DNA from: JAGVSR01 sp046074825 | Lineage (GTDB): Bacteria > Pseudomonadota > Alphaproteobacteria > Rhizobiales > Hyphomicrobiaceae | DNA length: 21,491 bases | Direction: 5' to 3' | Assembly (NCBI GenBank): GCA_046074825.1 | Contig: JBJTOZ010000184.1 | Coordinates: forward strand, 1-21,491 | Part shown: piece by piece, positions 1 through 7,245 of the stretch | Position numbering within the stretch: the first letter of the stretch is position 1 | Layout of the letters: the number at the start of each line of letters is the position of its first letter | Position numbers and translations under genes: made by a program | Notes under the pieces: model-generated | What the model was told of the DNA's origin: nothing | The model's input: only the letters and a program-made list of their open reading frames with translations | Databases searched by the model: none

Positions 1-444
1 CTTACTTATTAATGAATAAACTTAATTAAAAGTGTATACCTAATTTGGGGGTCCGCAAGAGAAACGTTTTACAGCAATTTAAATGAGCTTATTCTTAAGC
101 AATCACTACATCATAGGATTGTGAAATCTATCGAAACATAATTCCGATCAGCGAGATCAACATTAATTATCTGCGTTTGTATTTAGATGTAGTTTCTTTT
201 TTTTGATTTTTCATATCTCCAATGAACCCAACTTCTATGACCAGTTGAGATAAGCCGCAGAAATCTCTTGATGCGTGGATACTTATTGAGTTTGATCATT
301 TCTGTGGGTGATTTTTCAATGGGGGTGTCAGATCAATTGAGTGCAGTTCAACAAAGTTCAATCGTTTTGCAACCTATTTGCAACCTAATTGCGATTTTAG
401 TGGTGTTAGAGGGATAAGAATTACTGCTAACTTATTGAAACTAT
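1..444. other. Gene-poor left flank, 3' side of tRNA-Lys
   Basis: This AT-rich stretch has no coding region I can support. A 48-codon frame on the plus strand (271-417) has no ribosome binding site and no recognisable content. The one notable element is a perfect 11-nt tandem direct repeat, TTTGCAACCTA, at 366-376 and 377-387, about 57 nt beyond the encoded CCA end of the tRNA. The stretch lies on the side of a tRNA gene where integrating elements usually sit, but no integrase is visible. Confidence 0.5.
366..387. repeat. 11-nt perfect tandem direct repeat
   Basis: Two adjacent identical copies of TTTGCAACCTA lie downstream of the 3' end of tRNA-Lys. Short direct repeats beside a tRNA 3' end can be recombinase arm-binding sites, but nothing else here supports that. 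They may also be chance. Confidence 0.6.
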
Positions 445-520
445 TGGTGGGTGATCCCGGGCTCGAACCGGGGACCTACTGATTAAGAGTCAGCTGCTCT
501 ACCAACTGAGCTAATCACCC
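445..520 (-). tRNA. tRNA-Lys (anticodon CTT), CCA encoded
   Basis: Read on the minus strand this folds as a full cloverleaf. The 7-bp acceptor GGGTGAT/ATCACCC is perfect. The D-arm is GCTC/GAGC. The anticodon stem is GCTGA/TCAGT with loop CTCTTAA, giving anticodon CTT for lysine. The T-arm is CCCGG-TTCGAGC-CCGGG. Discriminator A and an encoded CCA follow (plus positions 445-448). The total is 76 nt with CCA. It lies downstream of leuA on the same strand, with 267 nt between. Confidence 0.97.
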
Positions 521-548
521 ATACCTAGAGATTTTCACAATTAGATTT

Positions 549-575
549 TGAAATTATCAGATAATTATAATTTCA
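549..575. repeat. AT-rich inverted repeat upstream of tRNA-Lys
   Basis: TGAAATTAT (549-557) and ATAATTTCA (567-575) are perfect 9-nt inverted arms around a 9-nt loop. They lie 29 nt upstream of the tRNA 5' end. No U-tract follows on either strand, so a strong intrinsic terminator is unlikely. A role in processing, as a weak leuA terminator or as an operator is possible but unproven. Confidence 0.4.
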
Positions 576-715
576 TCATTTCTACTTGGCTCTAACATCC
601 ACACAGCTCGATGTCTAGGCTCTCTCTGAATCTTAAATAGATATAACAAAATGATACCTTACAATATTCTTAATACACTCTAATGTTGCCTTCAGAGTTC
701 GGACCGTTATTCAAG

Positions 716-731
716 ATTTCTCCAGAGAAAT
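716..731. repeat. Palindrome downstream of leuA
   Basis: ATTTCTC (716-722) and GAGAAAT (725-731) are perfect 7-nt inverted arms separated by CA. The palindrome lies 57 nt beyond the leuA stop codon. No T-run follows it, so it is at best a weak terminator or an RNA 3' end stabiliser. Confidence 0.35.
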
Positions 732-787
732 TTAGTCTCCTATTATTATTTGAAGTTAATTCCTTCTCTCTGACATACAGAAATCTT

Positions 788-2374
788 TTAAAGGATGTGT
801 TGGGCTTTTGCAATTTTTTGACGTTTGACTACAAGCTTATTCAATGCCGCAAGATAAGCTTTAGCCGAAGCAACCATCGTATCAGTATCTGCCCCCCTTC
901 CAGTTACAACACGCCCATCTTCTTCAAGACGAACGGAAACTTCTGCTTGTGCGTCCGTGCCTTCAGTTACCGCATGGACTTGATAGAGCTCTAGGCGGGC
1001 CGTGTGAGGAACTAAAGCCTTGATTGCATTAAATGTAGCATCTACGGGCCCATTCCCCTGTGATTGTATAGTGCTAGAAACCCCGTCAATCTCAAGGGTA
1101 AGAGTTGCAGTCTGTGGCCCAACAGTGCCAGCAATAACTGTCAACGCTGCTACTTTCATCCGATCATGCATATGCGCAATCTCATGATCGACAAGAGACT
1201 CAATATCTTCATCATAAATGTGCTTTTTGCGATCAGCCAATGCCTTGAAACGATTAAATGCATCCTCGAAAGCATTATCGCCTAATTCAAAACCCAGTTC
1301 CTTCAACTTTGTACGAAACGCATTTCGCCCCGAATGCTTTCCCATCACAAGAGAGCTTTTAGCGACACCAACAGATTCTGGTGTCATGATTTCGTAGGTC
1401 TGCTGATACTTCAATAATCCATCTTGATGAATGCCACTTTCATGCGCAAAGGCATTCCGCCCCACAATCGCTTTATTGAATTGAACAGGAAAATTTGTAA
1501 CCGCAGACACAAGCTTTGAAGCTCGTGATAGCATTTTTGTATCAATGCGCGTTTCATATTGGAGAACATCATTGCGCGTGCGGATTGCCATCACAATCTC
1601 TTCGAGAGCTGCGTTTCCTGCACGCTCTCCAATTCCATTAATCGCACATTCAATTTGACGCGCACCTCCATCTAATGCAGACAGGGAGTTTGCAACAGCA
1701 AGTCCGAGATCATTGTGACAGTGGGTAGAGAAAATCACTTTATCAGAATTGAGCACATGCTCTCGTACATAGACAAACATCTTCTTATATTCTTCAGGAG
1801 TAGCGTAACCGACAGTATCTGGAAGATTAATTGTTGAGGCACCTGCCTTAATGGCCACTTCTACGCACCTACAGAGATACTCAAGTGGCGTGCGCGTAGC
1901 ATCCATGGCGGACCATTCCACATCCGCCACAAGGTTGCGGGCTCGAGCTACCGTAGCGGAAATAATTTCAAGAACCTCCGCTTCTGTTTTGCGCATTTGA
2001 TATTCTAAGTGAATAGGTGAGGTCGAAACAAAAGTATGAATCCGACCACTTTTGGCATGACGGACTGCCTCACCTGCTCGATCTATATCGGCATTAATGG
2101 CGCGCGCGAGACCAGCCACCCTTGCATTCTTTGCTCTTTTAGCAATTGCTGAAACAGCCTCAAAGTCTCCTTCAGAGGCAATAGGGAAACCTGCCTCTAT
2201 GATATCAACGCCCATTGCATCCAAACAATCAGCAACTTCAATTTTTTCTTCGAAGTTCATGGTCGCGCCAGGGCACTGTTCCCCATCTCGCAAAGTTGTA
2301 TCAAATATGAAGACGTGATCCTTGTTGTTTGGCTTTGATGCCTCAATATTTTTTTTGTCCGCCGTTATCGTCAT
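788..2374 (-). CDS. leuA: 2-isopropylmalate synthase
   Basis: This enzyme condenses 2-oxoisovalerate with acetyl-CoA, the committed cytosolic step of leucine synthesis. At 528 aa it is the usual length for the bacterial two-domain form. The HMGL-like TIM barrel begins with DTTLRDGEQ (residues 25-33). The metal-binding HCHND is at 218-222 and NGIGERAGN at about 246-254. The last ~130 residues form the leucine-feedback LeuA dimer domain. The ATG has an AGG 8 nt upstream. The gene lacks a near upstream partner: a 531-nt gap separates it from the PhzF-like gene, and a promoter and leader lie in that gap. cimA at 17877-19487 is a paralogue, but LeuA is the better call here because of the GEQ signature (CimA has GAQ) and its standard LeuA organisation. 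Confidence 0.96.
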   Translation of the reverse strand: MTITADKKNIEASKPNNKDHVFIFDTTLRDGEQCPGATMNFEEKIEVADCLDAMGVDIIEAGFPIASEGDFEAVSAIAKRAKNARVAGLARAINADIDRAGEAVRHAKSGRIHTFVSTSPIHLEYQMRKTEAEVLEIISATVARARNLVADVEWSAMDATRTPLEYLCRCVEVAIKAGASTINLPDTVGYATPEEYKKMFVYVREHVLNSDKVIFSTHCHNDLGLAVANSLSALDGGARQIECAINGIGERAGNAALEEIVMAIRTRNDVLQYETRIDTKMLSRASKLVSAVTNFPVQFNKAIVGRNAFAHESGIHQDGLLKYQQTYEIMTPESVGVAKSSLVMGKHSGRNAFRTKLKELGFELGDNAFEDAFNRFKALADRKKHIYDEDIESLVDHEIAHMHDRMKVAALTVIAGTVGPQTATLTLEIDGVSSTIQSQGNGPVDATFNAIKALVPHTARLELYQVHAVTEGTDAQAEVSVRLEEDGRVVTGRGADTDTMVASAKAYLAALNKLVVKRQKIAKAQHIL

Positions 2375-2470
2375 ATCTTAAACCTGTCATAACTCTTCTT
2401 CTGAAGAACACCTTAAACTTAAACTTTAGTGATGATATTGGTCTTTGATGATGAAAAAAACTTTAATCTC

Positions 2471-2551
2471 AAAAAACGGACCCACCACCACCTAGTTATT
2501 CATAATATCAACTTTTTCTATCATAACAAACATCTGTTTAGGTAGTGTGTC
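2471..2551 (-). terminator. Possible attenuator stem in the leuA leader
   Basis: On the minus strand GACACACTACC (2551-2541) can pair with GGTGGTGGGTC (2489-2479). Ten of 11 positions pair, one of them G-U, with one A-G mismatch. Two bases then lead into T6 (2476-2471). That has the form of an intrinsic terminator, about 96 nt before the leuA ATG. The 51-nt loop contains the whole 13-codon leader ORF, which is unusual. The GGTGGTGGTG repeat also allows another register, so the fold is uncertain. Confidence 0.4.
2492..2533 (-). CDS. Candidate leader peptide upstream of leuA (13 aa)
   Basis: The frame ATG to TAG encodes MFVMIEKVDIMNN and lies inside the loop of the putative terminator stem, with its stop 3 nt before the descending arm. 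It is rich in Val and Ile (two each) but contains no Leu codon, and I see no clear Shine-Dalgarno. A ribosome initiating here would cover the ascending arm, so translation could disrupt the stem. It may be a regulatory leader ORF or a chance frame; the position is the main argument. Confidence 0.3.
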   Translation of the reverse strand: MFVMIEKVDIMNN

Positions 2552-2589
2552 AGCGGCCCAAGAACAACCTCGTTCTATAATTAAATACT

Positions 2590-2618
2590 ATTCTATCTGA
2601 GGCTTAATAAGTTGACAA
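2590..2618 (-). promoter_or_regulatory. Sigma-70-type promoter for leuA
   Basis: On the minus strand the -35 hexamer TTGTCA (2618-2613) and the -10 hexamer TAGAAT (2595-2590) are separated by exactly 17 nt. Each matches consensus at five of six positions. Transcription would start near 2583, giving a leader of about 208 nt before leuA. Confidence 0.62.
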
Positions 2619-2624
2619 TGCACT

Positions 2625-2677
2625 CTTTGTTAAAAAGGGCTTAATGAGGAAAAGGTGATCCCGTTTTTTTAACAAAG
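2625..2677. repeat. Long inverted repeat upstream of the leuA promoter
   Basis: CTTTGTTAAAAA (2625-2636) and TTTTTAACAAAG (2666-2677) are perfect 12-nt inverted arms. An extra GGG/CCC pairing lies inside, offset by a short bulge. The A- and T-tracts flanking the GC core resemble a bidirectional terminator, which could end transcription from the PhzF-like gene. It ends 7 nt upstream of the -35 hexamer, so an operator role is also possible. Confidence 0.5.
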
Positions 2678-2905
2678 AAATAGAAATTGATTAGGCTAAA
2701 ATCTATTAGACTTGTGCTTCAGGAGCCCAATCTACATTTTCTTGATATTTATTAGGTCAGGTCCAATTTTTTGAAAAGCGAGCTACTTTTAATGCAACAA
2801 CTAAAAAGCTATCTTTCTTAAAGATCAAACTTTGTTAGAGGAAAAACTTTATTAGAATTTCAAAACTAAGTATAAAGGAAGAAGAGTTCTTTTTTCTTAC
2901 ACTTT

Positions 2906-3823
2906 TTAAAAGTCTAAAGTTCCTTCACTGAGACAAAAAGAGTGTCCTCCAACGCGGATACCGCTCAACTTTTGAGCATCCACTTGCAGCACTAAAGACA
3001 AAAAGCTGGGTCTTTTTATCTCAAATCCCTGCTCCAAAATACGTTTATGTGATCCATCAGGGAGAGCATCAAAAAGTTTAATGACACCCGCAAAACACAA
3101 GGCCGCAGATCCCGTTGCAGGATCTTCTTGGTTACCAACGTCAGGCGCTAACATGCGAACATGAAAGGCTGAGGACATATGTTCACACTGGCGAGTATAA
3201 AGATAGGCCCCAATCAATCCGTTCTGACGAAAGGCTGATGCCCAGTGCTCCTTATTAGGATGTGCCTTTGAAAGAGCAGCTCGTGAAGAAATTGGGATAA
3301 AACAAAATGAACTTCCAGCACCCGCAAAACAGACTGGACGGTGGTTTTCAAACCCAATTTCGCTAGGAATAAGACCGAGGCTAGCGGCAAGGAGTTCCAC
3401 TTGCGGAAGAAGACCTGCTTCTTCTGGGAGACGTGGCGCATCAAATTCCGCAAAGGGAGCAAGTTCCCCTCGAAGTCGTACACCTACGCGAAGTGTGCCA
3501 ATAGCTTCTTCTAATGCTATGAGGGCATCCATTTGGGAAGTATCTTTTCCCTTAAACTTCAGTTGAGCGAGAAGAGCTGCTGTGCCAACGGTAGAATGTC
3601 CTGTAAATGGAAGTTCCTTGAATGGCGTGAAAATCCTTATACGCGCGGAATGGGTTTGATTTTCTGGAGGAAATAAAAAAACTGTCTCCGTAAGATTAAA
3701 TTCTCTTGCAATACTTTGCATTTGAGCGTCGTTCAGGACCTCTGCTCCATGCACAACTGCAAGAGGATTTCCCCCAAAAGGTTTCTCTGTAAAAACATCT
3801 AAGGTATGGAAGGATAAGCGCAT
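2906..3823 (-). CDS. PhzF-family isomerase/epimerase-like protein
   Basis: The family consists of cytosolic isomerases with a diaminopimelate-epimerase fold. Only a few members (PhzF in phenazine synthesis) have known substrates. The 305-aa length is typical. The N-terminal signature DVFTEKPFGGNPLAVV spans residues 9-24. The catalytic Glu is in LTETVF (E46). GHSTVG is at 75-80. The C-terminal half carries the family motif DPATGSAA. No phenazine genes are nearby, so the substrate is unknown. It lies downstream of the Nudix gene on the same strand with 79 nt between, so the two may be co-transcribed. It reads intact and has no unusual features. Confidence 0.9.
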   Translation of the reverse strand: MRLSFHTLDVFTEKPFGGNPLAVVHGAEVLNDAQMQSIAREFNLTETVFLFPPENQTHSARIRIFTPFKELPFTGHSTVGTAALLAQLKFKGKDTSQMDALIALEEAIGTLRVGVRLRGELAPFAEFDAPRLPEEAGLLPQVELLAASLGLIPSEIGFENHRPVCFAGAGSSFCFIPISSRAALSKAHPNKEHWASAFRQNGLIGAYLYTRQCEHMSSAFHVRMLAPDVGNQEDPATGSAALCFAGVIKLFDALPDGSHKRILEQGFEIKRPSFLSLVLQVDAQKLSGIRVGGHSFCLSEGTLDF

Positions 3824-3902
3824 GAAGAATACTGTCTCTACTTTAAAAGCAGACTTTATTTACTGTACACGGCGCAATGACTTTTGGTTGCACTGCAAGT
3901 AA

Positions 3903-4613
3903 TCAGCATCGTAACACATAATCTAAAAGAGTTGAGGCATACTTTGGAACCTTGAGAGGATCAATCTGCGAGTGATGCGACACAGCAATCACTTCCTCTA
4001 ATTCAGAGTGTGAGTCTTTCGACAAATAGTTCGTAATCGTATTAATAAGTTCCCAAGTGCTCAGGTGAGTTTTGATTTCAACTCCAATAGATATCTGTCG
4101 TTGACACTCAGTAATGACAAAATTTGGACAGGGAAGAAGGTGAGAAAAGGGAAGACCTGTCTCCTCAACAACTTCACGCACAACACTTGAACGGATGCAA
4201 ACTTTATTAGAAACGACATCGCGGGGATCAATAAATCCTCCAGGAAAATAGAACAGACCTTGATTGATATGCCCCTTTCGCTGTCGCCCTAAGAGGACAG
4301 CTCCCTCTTTCGAACGTAGCAGGGCTGACCCAAAAATATCATAGACAGTGCAATCCTTATGTCCATGCTCTCTCCAATAAAGAAAAGATTTAAAATCAAT
4401 AGGGAAAAGTTTCCCTCTAAAGTGTCCCTTGTCCGTATTAAAATCGGAAAGCAAATGAACTGTCCCATCGAAAAAGTGAGGATTGTCGGAGCATCGATGT
4501 GTCCAATAGTGGCTTATTTCCTGCGCATAATTATGCCTGAAGGACCATTCAAAATGATCAACACTCAATTCACAACTTGTCACGCTGTAAGAGTGAGGTT
4601 GGTTTAAAGGCAT
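3903..4613 (-). CDS. Nudix hydrolase with a variant Nudix box
   Basis: This is a 236-aa cytosolic protein, presumably a pyrophosphohydrolase of a nucleotide-like substrate. Residues 1-90 form an N-terminal extension with no motif I recognise. The Nudix domain begins near residue 90 (YDIFGSALLR). The helix motif REVVEETGL (146-154) gives the catalytic Glu residues E147, E150 and E151. The segment before it, GGFIDPRDVVSNKV, departs from the usual GX5E spacing by a short insertion. I recall similar FP-G-x-x-DP-x-DV boxes in some proteobacterial Nudix proteins. The ATG at 4613 has a good AAGGA site 5 nt upstream. Substrate unknown. Confidence 0.88.
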   Translation of the reverse strand: MPLNQPHSYSVTSCELSVDHFEWSFRHNYAQEISHYWTHRCSDNPHFFDGTVHLLSDFNTDKGHFRGKLFPIDFKSFLYWREHGHKDCTVYDIFGSALLRSKEGAVLLGRQRKGHINQGLFYFPGGFIDPRDVVSNKVCIRSSVVREVVEETGLPFSHLLPCPNFVITECQRQISIGVEIKTHLSTWELINTITNYLSKDSHSELEEVIAVSHHSQIDPLKVPKYASTLLDYVLRC

Positions 4614-4928
4614 TTTTCCTTCACATATATTTTAAGCTTAAAACTTAGTAAATTAAGTTCAGAAAAGTACTTTCTTCAAAAACAAGTCAAATAGAAATAA
4701 TAATATTTCAAGAGAGCTAAGTGTTTTACGAAATATCAGCTTTGATTTAAAGGTATAAAATTGTGTCTTGCGTTCTTACTCTTTGCATAAGGACAAAGAA
4801 CGGATATTTTTTTATGATCAAAGAAAGAGATTTATGTAGGGAAATTATTTAATGTACGATCATGCAAACCTGGTGGTGTAAGTGTATAAACTTTGATGGT
4901 TCATTATAGAAAAGGTTTTTTCTAAATT
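4614..4928. other. 315-nt AT-rich gap between divergent genes
   Basis: This gap separates the start of the minus-strand Nudix gene from the plus-strand secreted-protein gene, so it should hold promoters for both. I see no gene. The main structure is a stem followed by T7 at 4771-4813. No pair of promoter hexamers is convincing enough to place. Confidence 0.5.
4771..4813 (+). terminator. Terminator-like stem with no gene before it
   Basis: CGTTCTT (4771-4777) pairs perfectly with AAGAACG (4796-4802), and T7 follows at 4807-4813. Inside the loop CTTTG can pair alternatively with CAAAG, so two folds compete. No plus-strand gene lies upstream for it to end, so it may act in the leader of the gene after it, or be chance. 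Confidence 0.35.
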
Positions 4929-5003
4929 TTGTCAAATTTGTTGTTGTTTAATATTCTTATTTTTGTGATCTTTTTTTTTCACTATTCCCCGAAAGCATAC
5001 ACA

Positions 5004-5816
5004 TTGACTTATTGCTATAAAAGTATCTCCCGACCCTCGAAGCTATTTGCTCCCATTTTCTTCTTCGCAGTATTTTCCCACCCACAAGCGAACGAAGTCA
5101 CTGGGAAACTACCGCTTGAAGTTGCCGTGGTTCAAAGTGATGGAAAGGCTACCGAACAAACAAAAGGATATGCTCCTTCCTCTACAATAAAAACAAAAGA
5201 GACTTCAGAAATTACAGAACCAATTAAACCTCCCACCCCACCCGCGCCCGATGAGACAGTCGAGAATGTTATCCATTACCTAAGACTTGTTTCTGAAGGT
5301 GTATCCTCACAAGAGAAGAGAGAACTCAAATCCTTTACAGCTCTTCTACTTAAGGATGGACGAGTATTTGAAAATGAAGAATTAGCGCCCAGTGTCTTTG
5401 ATCCTACCAAGCGTCCCATTGGATCTGCAGGAACGGGGCGATGGCAAAGGGATGGTGAGGCTTATGCGTTAGCCTTCTCAGATGGAACTGAAGGAACAGC
5501 AGTCTCAATTGCTGCGATTACTTCACCCGCTCCTCCTTCAATGATACTCATCGGACTTTTTGAAGAAAAAGCCGCTATCCCTCATTCCATTTTACCACAT
5601 CGGATGAACTTTTTTAAGGATGGAAGCTTAATCTTCGAAAGAGATGAGAGGGTTCCGTATAGTGGGCGCTACAAAATTAATTCAAGGAGTATAGAAATTG
5701 AGGATGGACAAGGGATAAGTCAATCCTTCCTTTTTGGAGTACAGGAGCCTTTAGATAAACCTCAACTTCTCGTCATTGGAAACAAAGTCTATCAGAGAGT
5801 AGAAGAAGAGGAATAA
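5004..5816 (+). CDS. Predicted secreted protein of unknown function with an internal repeat
   Basis: I do not recognise a named family. The frame is open from a TTG at 4929 (295 aa), but I prefer the TTG at 5004 (270 aa). From there the N-terminus is a standard signal peptide: basic n-region, LFAPIFFFAVF core and likely cleavage after SHPQA, near residue 29. A Pro/Thr-rich linker (PPTPPAPDE) follows. Two beta-rich segments then share the pattern of a DG turn, a variable stretch, G-[RW]-[WY] and an I/L-rich strand ending in DG. They are roughly LLLKDGRVF...FSDG and NFFKDGSLI...IEDG. It is the only plus-strand gene among minus-strand neighbours and converges with ilvC 67 nt away. Neither candidate start has a good ribosome binding site. 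Confidence 0.7.
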   Translation: MTYCYKSISRPSKLFAPIFFFAVFSHPQANEVTGKLPLEVAVVQSDGKATEQTKGYAPSSTIKTKETSEITEPIKPPTPPAPDETVENVIHYLRLVSEGVSSQEKRELKSFTALLLKDGRVFENEELAPSVFDPTKRPIGSAGTGRWQRDGEAYALAFSDGTEGTAVSIAAITSPAPPSMILIGLFEEKAAIPHSILPHRMNFFKDGSLIFERDERVPYSGRYKINSRSIEIEDGQGISQSFLFGVQEPLDKPQLLVIGNKVYQRVEEEE

Positions 5817-5883
5817 CTATTTAATCCTAATACAACGTAAGGATGTTCAAAAATTGTAGTATCTCACTATCAAAAATCAGAAG

Positions 5884-6903
5884 CTAGTTTCGACCTTTAT
5901 CAACGAGCTTATTTTTTGTAATCCAAGGCATCATTCCTCGCAGCTTAGCCCCAACTTCTTCGATCTTATGCGCATCATTAATACGCCGAGTCGCTTTAAA
6001 GTTAGGTTGACCTGCCTTACACTCCAAAATCCAATCCCGCACAAAGCGTCCTCTTTGAATATCTTCAAGAACACGCTTCATCTCTGCCTTGGTTTCAGAT
6101 GTAATAATACGCGGCCCAGTGCGGTATTCACCATATTCAGCAGTATTTGATATTGAGTAGTTCATGTTGGCAATACCGCCCTCATATATAAGGTCCACAA
6201 TGAGTTTAACTTCGTGCAAGCATTCAAAGTAAGCCATTTCTGGAGCGTAACCTGCTTCCACAAGGGTTTCAAAGCCAGCACGAATAAGCTCAACCAGTCC
6301 GCCGCATAAAACAGCTTGTTCGCCAAAAAGATCTGTCTCGCATTCCTCTTTAAATGTAGTTTCGATAACCCCTGTTCGACCACCACCAACGGCAGAAGCG
6401 TAAGACAAAAACAACTCTTGTGCATTTCCTGATTTGTCCTGGTGAATAGCCAGAAGACAGGGCACACCGCCCCCCTTTACGTATTCTCCGCGCACAGTAT
6501 GTCCTGGCCCTTTTGGAGCAACCATGCCCACATCTAAGTCAGCTCTTGGCTCAATAAGATTAAAATGAACATTTAATCCGTGGGCAAACATGAGGGCAGC
6601 GCCCTTTTTCATATTCAAAGAGAGATCATGACGATACATATCAGCCTGCAACTCATCAGGTATTAAAACCATGATGATATCCGCCCATTTGGCTGCGTCG
6701 CCGACGTCCATGACTTTAAAGCCTTCTTTTTCAGCTTTCTGAGCAGAAGCGGAACCTTTTCGCAAAGCAATGACAATTTCTTTAACGCCGCTGTCCCGTA
6801 AGTTGAGGGCATGAGCATGGCCTTGGCTACCATAGCCGACTATAACAACTTTTTTGGTTTTAATAAGGTTTACATCAGCATCTCGATCGTAGTAGACGCG
6901 CAT
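5884..6903 (-). CDS. ilvC: Ketol-acid reductoisomerase, class I
   Basis: This enzyme converts acetolactate and acetohydroxybutyrate to dihydroxy acids using NAD(P)H and Mg2+, the second shared step to valine and isoleucine. The 339-aa length is that of the short class I enzyme. The Rossmann motif GYGSQGHA is at residues 23-30 and the cofactor-selecting loop LRKGSAS at about 47-53. Catalytic residues visible are H108 (FAHGLNV), K131 (PKGPGHTVR), metal ligands D191 and E195 (DLFGEQ), and E227 and E231. The ATG has an AGAG-type site. It is on the same strand as ilvN, but 342 nt separate them, so it probably has its own promoter. Confidence 0.97.
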   Translation of the reverse strand: MRVYYDRDADVNLIKTKKVVIVGYGSQGHAHALNLRDSGVKEIVIALRKGSASAQKAEKEGFKVMDVGDAAKWADIIMVLIPDELQADMYRHDLSLNMKKGAALMFAHGLNVHFNLIEPRADLDVGMVAPKGPGHTVRGEYVKGGGVPCLLAIHQDKSGNAQELFLSYASAVGGGRTGVIETTFKEECETDLFGEQAVLCGGLVELIRAGFETLVEAGYAPEMAYFECLHEVKLIVDLIYEGGIANMNYSISNTAEYGEYRTGPRIITSETKAEMKRVLEDIQRGRFVRDWILECKAGQPNFKATRRINDAHKIEEVGAKLRGMMPWITKNKLVDKGRN

Positions 6904-7245
6904 GGTTCTCTCTTTTTATTAGATATTGAATTTCATAAATAATGGGTAATTAAATATTCCACTAAACTTTGAAGAGAGTATTACAGGTCTAGTTCTCTTT
7001 CTCGGTTTAGTCACATGACCTATAATTAAAATAGTATAGCTCGCAAGCAGGTTTTATTCTCTCTCCTAAATTCAGTTCTTTTAAAAGGTATTCTTAACCC
7101 TTTTTCGGACTTGTATGCAGATCTATAAAAACAAAAGATATCGCAGTTTAGTGCGTCGTGGGATACTTAATATTTTTTATGTTTTTGATTAATCAAAAGG
7201 GACTTTTGTGGACCTAGTGAGGACCAAATCATACTCTTGAGTATC
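6904..7245. other. 342-nt gap between ilvN and ilvC
   Basis: I see no gene here. Just after the ilvN stop is a tight palindrome, ATACTC-TT-GAGTAT (7231-7244), possibly a weak terminator because only T3 follows on the minus strand. A 16-nt perfect palindrome lies at 7183-7198. An ilvC promoter is expected, but no hexamer pair is convincing; a TATACT lies near 7040 without a good -35. Confidence 0.45.
7183..7198. promoter_or_regulatory. Perfect 16-nt palindrome upstream of ilvC
   Basis: TTTTGATTAATCAAAA is a perfect palindrome without a spacer, lying about 280 nt upstream of ilvC and about 48 nt after ilvN. Its symmetry suits a dimeric regulator, but the bound protein, if any, is unknown. No second copy was noticed in the window. 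Confidence 0.35.

Larger units (their letters stand above)
2375..2905. other. 531-nt intergenic region: leuA leader plus AT-rich spacer
   Basis: The part nearest leuA (about 2375-2583) would be transcribed as the leuA leader. It holds a 13-codon ORF and a terminator-like stem. The promoter is at 2590-2618, and a long inverted repeat sits just upstream of it at 2625-2677. From 2678 to 2905, downstream of the PhzF-like gene, I see no gene, only short broken frames on the minus strand. Confidence 0.6.

Noticed and set aside
271..417. A 48-codon plus-strand frame left of tRNA-Lys
   Set aside because: It has no ribosome binding site, no recognisable content and lies in AT-rich gene-free DNA; probably chance.
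683..994. A 103-aa plus-strand frame over the 3' end of leuA
   Set aside because: It is antisense to the well-supported leuA coding sequence and has no family features.
2449..2501. TGGTGGTGG in the leuA leader as Trp codons of a trp-type leader peptide
   Set aside because: The frame with three Trp codons has a TGA just upstream and no start codon, and the downstream gene is leuA, not trpE.
2700..2840. Short minus-strand frames that might be a decayed gene after the PhzF-like gene
   Set aside because: Two neighbouring frames of about 15-25 codons read like protein but are flanked by stops and match nothing; too little to call a pseudogene.
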